Part shown: in pieces, positions 58,251-64,000 of the stretch
Layout of the letters: every line of letters starts with the position of its first letter
Position numbering within the stretch: the stretch's first letter is position 1
Assembly (NCBI GenBank): GCA_037447655.1
Contig: JBBHKE010003125.1
Span: 177,564-241,563 of the forward strand
Length of the DNA: 64,000 nucleotides
Origin: Zygnema cylindricum
Taxonomy: Eukaryota; Streptophyta; Zygnematophyceae; Zygnematales; Zygnemataceae
Direction: 5' to 3'
Program-made: the position numbers and the translations under genes
Notes under the pieces: generated by a model
Database searches by the model: none
Told to the model about the DNA's origin: nothing
What the model saw: only the letters and a program-made list of their open reading frames with translations

Positions 58251-58829
58251 CTTCGACTGAAAGATGGCCAAGGAACCTCAAAGGATGGAGGAAAGAAAAA
58301 GGCTTTCGTGACTCAAGTTCATGATGAGGAAGTGGAAGAAAAATCTGAACCAAAAGAGGAACTTGAGGAGCTTCTTCTTAATTCGAAAAACACTGAAAAA
58401 CATGTCGACATTCCACGGAGACAAAAGTGTGCTTTTGGAGGTAAGAGGGATCCACTCGAGGATGGGTGGATCATAGACTCAAGGGCTTCAATGCATATGT
58501 GCAAAGATAAGCGGTTGTTCACTAAACTAAGAAAGATCCCAACAGTTGAGATATTGTACGAAGATGGTAGAGTAGAAACCACAAGTCTTGTTGGAACTGT
58601 TGACTTGAAGGTTCTAGTTGATGGAAATGCCTCAATTGTAACACTCTCAGACGTTCTTTACATTCCACAGCTTAGCAAGAACCAAGTCTCAACAGCTGTC
58701 CTAGATGAAAAGGAGTTTGAAATAGGAACTAGGAAAGGAATCTTCACAGCAAACTTTGATAATGAGGTTTATTTCATAGCTAAGAAGGGCAGTCAAGGAA
58801 TGTTCAGAATTGTTCTTTGCAATGAATAG
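58251..58829 (+). pseudogene. Copia C protease
   Basis: In the same frame as the knuckle, an acidic linker leads to DGWIIDSRASMHMCKDKRLF. The retropepsin site DSGA is DSRA (58475-58486), a Gly-to-Arg change that should abolish activity. LVGTVDLKVLVDG and VLYIPQLSKNQVS follow, as in copia proteases. The frame closes with TAG at 58827. Confidence 0.87.
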
Positions 58830-59665
58830 AGTGTTCTCTACTCGTGTGCAAGTGAGATGATGCTTTGACATAAAAGGTTGGGGCATGTGCATCTAGATAG
58901 ATTAAAGAAAATGAAGAAAAAGGGAATAGTGAGGGTATTACTTTTGAGGATGATGAGACCTTTGATGATTGTAGTGGATGTGCCCAAGGGAAGATTCATA
59001 GACTTCCATTTCCAAAGGCAACCACATTAAGAAGAGAGAAATTATTAGATCTAGTTCACACTGATGTTTGGGGACCTGCTAGGTATGCTTCACATGGGGG
59101 GAAGAGATGGATGTTAACCATCACAGATGATTGGTCTAGATACACCAAGGTATACTTTCTTAGACATAAGTCAGAGGTATTAAGATGTTTCAAAGAGTAT
59201 AAAGTATAGAGTGAAAAACTACATGAAACCTCAATAAAAGAGATAAGAAGTGATAATGGGAAAGAATACACCTCAAGGGAATTTGAAGAATATCTTAAAG
59301 AAGAAGGAATTCATCATGAGAAAACTGTTTCCTATAATCCGGAACAAAATGGAGTGGCAGAAAGAGTGAATAGAACTTTAGGAGATATGTCTAGAAGTAT
59401 TTTAACTGATAAGAGGATAGGGTTGCAGTTTTGGGCGGAGTCTATGAACTATGCTAATTTCATCAAAAATAGAGTCCTAACTTCAGCAAATAAGGAGGAA
59501 ACTCCGTATGAGAGGTGGACAGGAAGAAAGCTTGATTTGTCTATTTTGAGAGTGTTCGCAAGTCAAGTCTACAGTTTGGATTCCGATAAGACTATATAGA
59601 AGTTAGAGGGGAGAGGGAAGCCAGGATATCTTGTAGGATATGATGAGAGCACAAAAGGAAACCGA
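58830..59665 (+). pseudogene. Copia C integrase
   Basis: The GAG-pre-integrase zinc region (HKRLGHVHLDRLKK, then CSGCAQGKIHR) is followed by the core with all three acidic residues: LVHTDVWGPAR, IRSDNGKEYTS and NPEQNGVAERVNRTL. FWAESMNYANFIKNR, TPYERWTGRK and then a stop at 59597 follow. A frameshift near 58940 and stops at 59206 and 59597 interrupt it. It is highly similar to the copia A integrase at 4.4-5.1 kb. Confidence 0.87.
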
Positions 59666-60955
59666 GTGTATGACCTTAAAAAGAGAGATATAATTTTAGT
59701 AAAACACATAGTGGTGATGAATGAAGAGAAGTCCATTGATCCATTCAAATATAATAAGGAAGTCAAAATCAGATTTGAAACGGATCAGTTTTCTGACTTT
59801 GATTTTGAAAATGAAGAGAAGGAAGAGGGGGAAAAAGAAAAATCTGCAGATCTACCAAAGGAGAAGGAGGAAAGGACAACATCCGAGGCAACGCCACAAT
59901 ACGAAGTGGAAACCGATGAGGAACTTGATGAGACACCGGAATTGGAAGATAGGGGAGCTGAAAATCTCCCTCAACGAAACCCAAGGATGCCTTCCATACC
60001 GGCGTCCGATTTTGAAGGGGGAAGAAGAAGTAGTAAACAACTTCAAGAAAGACAAGTAAATAACCAACTCACAAAGATGTCTCACCCAGATGAACCTCAA
60101 ACATACTTAGAGGCCATAAACACTCTAGAAAGTAGCCGGTGGATCACAGCTATAAATGAACAAATGGCCTCTATCATGGAAGCCAATACATGCCAGTTGG
60201 TAGATTGTCCACCGGACCGAAAACCGATTGGATGTAAGTGGGATTTTAAACTTAAATTAAACCCGGATAATACCATTGAGATGTACAAAGCTAGGTTAGT
60301 TGCAAAAGGTTATACTCAGAAAGAGGGGATAGACTACGAAAAAACCTTTACACTTGTAGTCAGATTTCCTTCTGTTAGAATCCTTTTAAGTATAGCGGCA
60401 GCGGAGGATATGGAAATCCACCAGATGGATATTAAAACGGCCTTTTTGCACGAGGAGTTGGAAGAAGAAATTTACATGAGGCAACCGGAAGGATTCGTGG
60501 AAAGTGGGGAAGAAAATAAAGTTTGCAATCTGATAAAATCACTCTATGGAATTAAGCAAGCCTCGCGACAGTGGAATATAAAGCTCGACGAATTTCTGAC
60601 CGGTTTGGGGTATATCAGAATTAGTTCAGATCACTCTATATATTTATTTGAGGATGAGAATGGAGTGATATTTATTGCTATTTATGTGGATAATTTGTTG
60701 GTCTTAAGCAAGTCCTTAGATAAAATTAACAAACTAAAACGGGATCTTAGAAGCAGTTTTGATATGAAAGATCTTGGGGAAGCAAAGTACATTTTGGGAA
60801 TTCAGATGGAGAGAGATAGAGGGAATAAAATTATAAGACTCACTCAAAAAGAAGCAATCGGTAATATGCTAGAAAAATTTCAGATGGAAAAAGCAAACGG
60901 ATATACTACTCCTATAGATTTGAAGAAAGTGTTTGAGGGAAGTGAAGAGAATTGA
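59666..60955 (+). CDS. Copia C integrase tail and reverse transcriptase, open frame
   Basis: A 429-codon frame without interruption includes the integrase tail (VKIRFETDQFSDF, then an acidic region) and a full RT: PIGCKWDFKLKLNP, RLVAKGYTQKEGIDYEKTF, EIHQMDIKTAFLHEELEEE, YMRQPEGFV, SLYGIKQASRQW, IAIYVDNLLVLSK (catalytic box YVDN at 60683-60694) and YILGIQMERDRGNK. RT copies the element's RNA into DNA. It is the best preserved retroelement frame here. It ends at TGA 60953-60955, 21 bases before the RNase H frame. The Asn in the YVDD box is shared with copia A. Confidence 0.88.
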   Translation: MYDLKKRDIILVKHIVVMNEEKSIDPFKYNKEVKIRFETDQFSDFDFENEEKEEGEKEKSADLPKEKEERTTSEATPQYEVETDEELDETPELEDRGAENLPQRNPRMPSIPASDFEGGRRSSKQLQERQVNNQLTKMSHPDEPQTYLEAINTLESSRWITAINEQMASIMEANTCQLVDCPPDRKPIGCKWDFKLKLNPDNTIEMYKARLVAKGYTQKEGIDYEKTFTLVVRFPSVRILLSIAAAEDMEIHQMDIKTAFLHEELEEEIYMRQPEGFVESGEENKVCNLIKSLYGIKQASRQWNIKLDEFLTGLGYIRISSDHSIYLFEDENGVIFIAIYVDNLLVLSKSLDKINKLKRDLRSSFDMKDLGEAKYILGIQMERDRGNKIIRLTQKEAIGNMLEKFQMEKANGYTTPIDLKKVFEGSEEN

Positions 60956-60976
60956 ATATTTATCATTAATGATGAG

Positions 60977-61678
60977 ATGGATGAGATAGAAAGAAAATTT
61001 ATGGAAAATATTCCTTATCGGCAAATTGTAGGTAGTTTAATTTATTTTATGAATTGTACCCGTCCGGATATAGCTGCAGCTGTAGGTGTCCTTAGTAGAA
61101 ATCTAAATGAACCAAGAAAGAGAGACTGGGAGGCTGCCAAAAGGGTGATGAGGTATCTTGTGGGGACAAGGGAATTATGGTTCCATTTGGAAGGGGAGCA
61201 TACTGACATTGCCACTTGGAGTGATGCCAGTTATGGAGATGTGCCTTTAAGAAGGTGTACGATTGGATATGTGTTGCAAATTGAATCCGGTGCATGTTGT
61301 TGGAGTAGGAAGCAACAAAAAGTAGTTGCTCTGTCTACAATGGAGGCTGAATACATGGCTTCCTGTGCTGCCACCAAAGAATTAATGTGGGTTAAATCTC
61401 TTCTTGAAGAACTTGGGTTCATGAAGTCTGGAACTCAAAATGTTTTTTGTGATAATCAAGCTGCTATCTCTATTGCAGCTAATCCGAAACATCACTTCAA
61501 AGCGAAGCATATGGATATTAGACTAAGCTTTGTCAGAGAGAAGGTAGAAAATGCAATTATTAAACTGGTTCATAAAACTGATAGAGAAATGATTGCAGAC
61601 ATGCTGACAAAACTAGTGCCTTCCCCTAAGTTGATTTATTGCAGAGAAAACTGTGGATTAAAATTGAAAAGTGACTAG
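60977..61678 (+). CDS. Copia C RNase H, open frame
   Basis: The 233-codon frame includes the connection (YRQIVGSLIYFMNCTRPDI), RNase H catalytic acids in ATWSDASYGDVP, STMEAEYMASCAATKE and VFCDNQAAISIA, and the family tail KHMDIRLSFVREKVENAI. RNase H removes the RNA template. It is separated from RT by one in-frame stop region, so a single mutation probably split pol. The PPT follows at 61684. Confidence 0.87.
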   Translation: MDEIERKFMENIPYRQIVGSLIYFMNCTRPDIAAAVGVLSRNLNEPRKRDWEAAKRVMRYLVGTRELWFHLEGEHTDIATWSDASYGDVPLRRCTIGYVLQIESGACCWSRKQQKVVALSTMEAEYMASCAATKELMWVKSLLEELGFMKSGTQNVFCDNQAAISIAANPKHHFKAKHMDIRLSFVREKVENAIIKLVHKTDREMIADMLTKLVPSPKLIYCRENCGLKLKSD

Positions 61679-61683
61679 GAATT

Positions 61684-61691
61684 AAGGGGAG
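61684..61691 (+). promoter_or_regulatory. Polypurine tract of copia C
   Basis: AAGGGGAG sits directly before TGTTGAAAAG at 61692, 5 bases after the RNase H stop, marking second-strand priming and the start of the 3' LTR. Confidence 0.8.
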
Positions 61692-62582
61692 TGTTGAAAA
61701 GAGGTAATTAATATTTCACTTCCCTTTTTTACTTTTGCTTCAAAGAAAGAGAGTGAGGATCAAAGGCGCGCCATGGCTGCCGCAATATTTAGAAAGTGGC
61801 AGTTTTTGAAGTAAAGGGTATTTTGCTAAAATGGTGCCTAAGCCTAGATTTTAACCTACTACCTCTAGACTCTCCATAACCTGACCTTAACCATTAAGGC
61901 GTTACGAAACAATACACTTGACGGGTTTCATAAATATATAAACATTAACGCAACAGCTAATTAACAGCAGACTAACCAAAAAGAGCAATTTCTGCATGTA
62001 CGCGAATCTGAATCGTGTAAAATATGTTTTGATCAGACGGCCGGCATTATAGCCGCCACGCGAAGTGAGCTTTTGGCGGCATACGGAGATATCGTCACGC
62101 GGTGCCACGTGGTGCCACATTATTTGATACCGGAGAAGATGAGAGGAGGAACCATGGCTTCCGATTTGACAGGTGTCACCTTGTAGAGCTTGTCGTACAA
62201 TAGTCGTACAATAAGTACATCGTCCATTGTACCTTCTTGTACTATATAGTGTTCCTATTGGAATAGGGTTTAGTAGTAGGTAGTCGTGAGTAGGCAGACC
62301 AAGACTTAGTAAAATTTAGGTACCTCTCTCGCTAAGAGAGCTTGTAACTATAAAGGTCATCTTTGACCAGCCATAACTTACTGCTCAGGTGAGCAAATTC
62401 AGTGATTCTTTTTGCATTTGACTCAGGGGAGTCTTGTCCTCACAAGGGTGAGAGTGGTCAGAATATTTTTGTGCCTGGGCGGCGCTTATTCAGCGGGAAA
62501 GTAGAAGGGGAAAATATTATCCTAGAGGCTTTACATAGGCTGCTCTTTCTGTAGGTCAATGGAGACCACAGATTTTCACTTT
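61692..62582 (+). mobile_element. 3' LTR of copia C
   Basis: It starts TGTTGAAAAG after the PPT. Its first ~375 bp match the 5' LTR only weakly. From 'tgagcttttggcggc' near 62066 it is nearly identical to 56748-57241, including the leader frame (FDSGESCPHKGESGQ). Similarity ends near 62582. Confidence 0.75.
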
Positions 62583-63696
62583 CAATCTTTGTCTCTTATT
62601 CTGTTGCCAATATATATCTTGGATTTAGTGCTAAACCTAAAATTTGCATCAAATTTAGGGTTAATCTGCGGAATTAGGGATTGGCGGCAGAATGAGGGTT
62701 TTGTTTGCAGAATATGGTTGCAGCAGATTTAGAGTTTATTCCTTTTTTATTCGAGTCCTTAGGTCGATACCCTTCTATTCCTTGGCTTGAGATTTGGAGT
62801 TTTGGCCGTCTAGAATTAGGGTTTCACATTGGAATTAGGGCTTTTTAAGTGGAATTAGGGTTGGCGATTGACTTTGGATTATTGTGGTCACAAGTTTCGC
62901 TATATATTTGAAGTTTGAGCGGCCTCCGACTTTATTCTAACACACTTTTCCTATCTATCACATTTGTGTGTCTTATTGGTTAATTTTCTTTCACCAAACG
63001 CTTTATTTTTTCCCTTCCATTGGTTCCCAAACATTCCACTGCATACATCCTTACGGTATGGAGGGTCTCGCGGAGGGTTGTTTTGAAAACGCTGCTCATA
63101 GCGGATTTCGTGGAGCGAATTTTATCCCAGGGAGCTATGCGAAACCTAATTTGCTTCGAACAAGTACTGTTCACCCTTAGTGCTCACCAGGGTACTAAAG
63201 GTGTATGTAAGTAGCCAATGCCTTGCGGGTGCAGGAGCAATCCCATTTAGTGTGGACACTCGTGTAAGGGATCGGTGTGGAGTGGTTCCGTCGTGAACCT
63301 CTCTAATTAAGCATTAGCATTTTCTTGCTTTCCTTGCATGCTATCTGACCCTAAGTGGCCTTAGAATTTCGTATGACAATCAGGAGTGGGATTTCTTGCT
63401 AGATCTTGCCGTGGGTGGCACTGTGTTGACCTCTTTCCGGCTCTGTTGTTGTAGATCTGCACCCAAGGGTGCCTGGATAGCAATTTTCTTGTTTTTATAG
63501 ATGTGGCCTTTTGGCCTTGCCAACTGTTTGCAGGGTAGAGGTTTTGGTAAACAAGCTTTTTGCTATATATGACCATCGGGTCTTGATAGTGACTGAGTGT
63601 GTTGACTGGACGAGTGGATTCGTCTGACACATGTTGCATCTCGTTTAGGTCATGCGAAACATTTCAGTATTGTAGTCAGGGTTTTCCCCTTGGTTT
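62583..63696 (+). mobile_element. Leader of a second methyltransferase-family retroelement
   Basis: From about 63.17 kb the sequence parallels 15.83-16.34 kb: 'aatgccttgcgggtgcaggagc', 'agatcttgccgtgggtggca', 'gtagatctgcaccc', 'atagatgtggcctt', 'gcagggtagagg' and 'tatgcccacagattgggata' (each shorter than or at 22 letters as blocks; longer blocks differ). The first part (62583-63170) has repeated 'ggaattaggg' units and no match elsewhere. The LTR edge is unknown. Confidence 0.55.
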
Positions 63697-64000
63697 ATGC
63701 CCACAGATTGGGATAACCTTCCTTATTTATCCTGGTCCACCCGAGGTGGTACACTGTATTTTCCTTGGCATTTAAATCCTTCGGATTTTTCCGAATCGTT
63801 GACCACATCCGATCCAATTGCGGATCGCAGATCGACGTTAGTGCGGTCTGGTCTCACACCTACGTTATCATTGTCCTCAGTTTCATCTAGGTCATAACCA
63901 GAGAGGAAAGAATAAGACTTTCGGAGGAAACCTTTCCTACTCCTCACACTCATAGGTTCCTTGCTAGCCAAGCTTCAACACAACCGGCTCATCCTCCTCT
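63697..64000 (+). pseudogene. Gag start of a second methyltransferase-family element (runs off window)
   Basis: ATG 63697 opens MPTDWDNLPYLSWSTRGG, sharing MPTDWDNL with the Gag at 16342, and is followed by a Ser/Thr/Asp-rich stretch (PSDFSESLTTSDPIADRRS) as in that copy. A stop lies at about 63895. Whether this copy carries an intact methyltransferase further right cannot be seen. Confidence 0.65.

Overview
This window looks like nuclear DNA of a streptophyte, most likely a charophyte alga; Chara is my best guess, but only a guess. The reasons are spliced genes with plant-style 72-nt phase-2 LRR exons, dense Ty1/copia and Ty3/gypsy retrotransposons primed by initiator tRNA-Met, and a retrotransposon carrying a cytosine-5 DNA methyltransferase, a cargo reported so far from dinoflagellates and charophytes. 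A run of 10 N and long homopolymers mark it as a draft eukaryotic assembly. I see no prokaryotic operon, rRNA gene or CRISPR array.

Layout. 0-5.1 kb: a ~270-bp tandem repeat, then a minus-strand copia 3' half (LTR, RNase H, RT, integrase end). 5.3-7.7 kb: a pyrimidine tract and a large inverted repeat with ~600-bp arms. 8-10 kb: a decayed minus-strand charged reading frame. 10.1-15.2 kb: a plus-strand copia element (LTR, PBS, gag, protease, integrase, RT, partial RNase H), cut off by a second retroelement at 15.2-19.4 kb that carries Gag, protease and a DNA methyltransferase. 19.5-22.8 kb: a gap, poly-T, and strand-asymmetric pyrimidine/purine tracts with a long G run.

24.0-41.2 kb holds the one convincing host gene, on the minus strand. 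I resolve 19 exons (2,737 nt, one continuous frame, 911 residues, N-terminus not found). The product is seven exon-encoded LRRs plus an LRR cap, an EGF-like module, a papain-type (C1A) cysteine protease with all catalytic residues, two more EGF-like modules and four LysM-like modules, ending in a stop. No transmembrane segment or kinase is visible, so it reads as a secreted protease that could bind N-acetylglucosamine polymers through LysM and other ligands through LRRs. I know of no described protein with this combination.

41.2-50.6 kb: pyrimidine-rich DNA, one possible orphan exon, a very decayed copia copy, a 545-bp MITE-like element and a retroelement leader. 50.6-62.6 kb: a nested stack of retrotransposons: a copia gag plus LTR (minus), a gypsy element (minus) split by a copia LTR unit, an older gypsy integrase (minus), and a nearly full-length copia element (plus). 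62.6-64 kb: the leader and Gag start of a second member of the methyltransferase-bearing family, leaving the window. Nearly all retroelement genes have stops or frameshifts and are dead or decaying; the copia RT at 59.7-61.0 kb is the best preserved.
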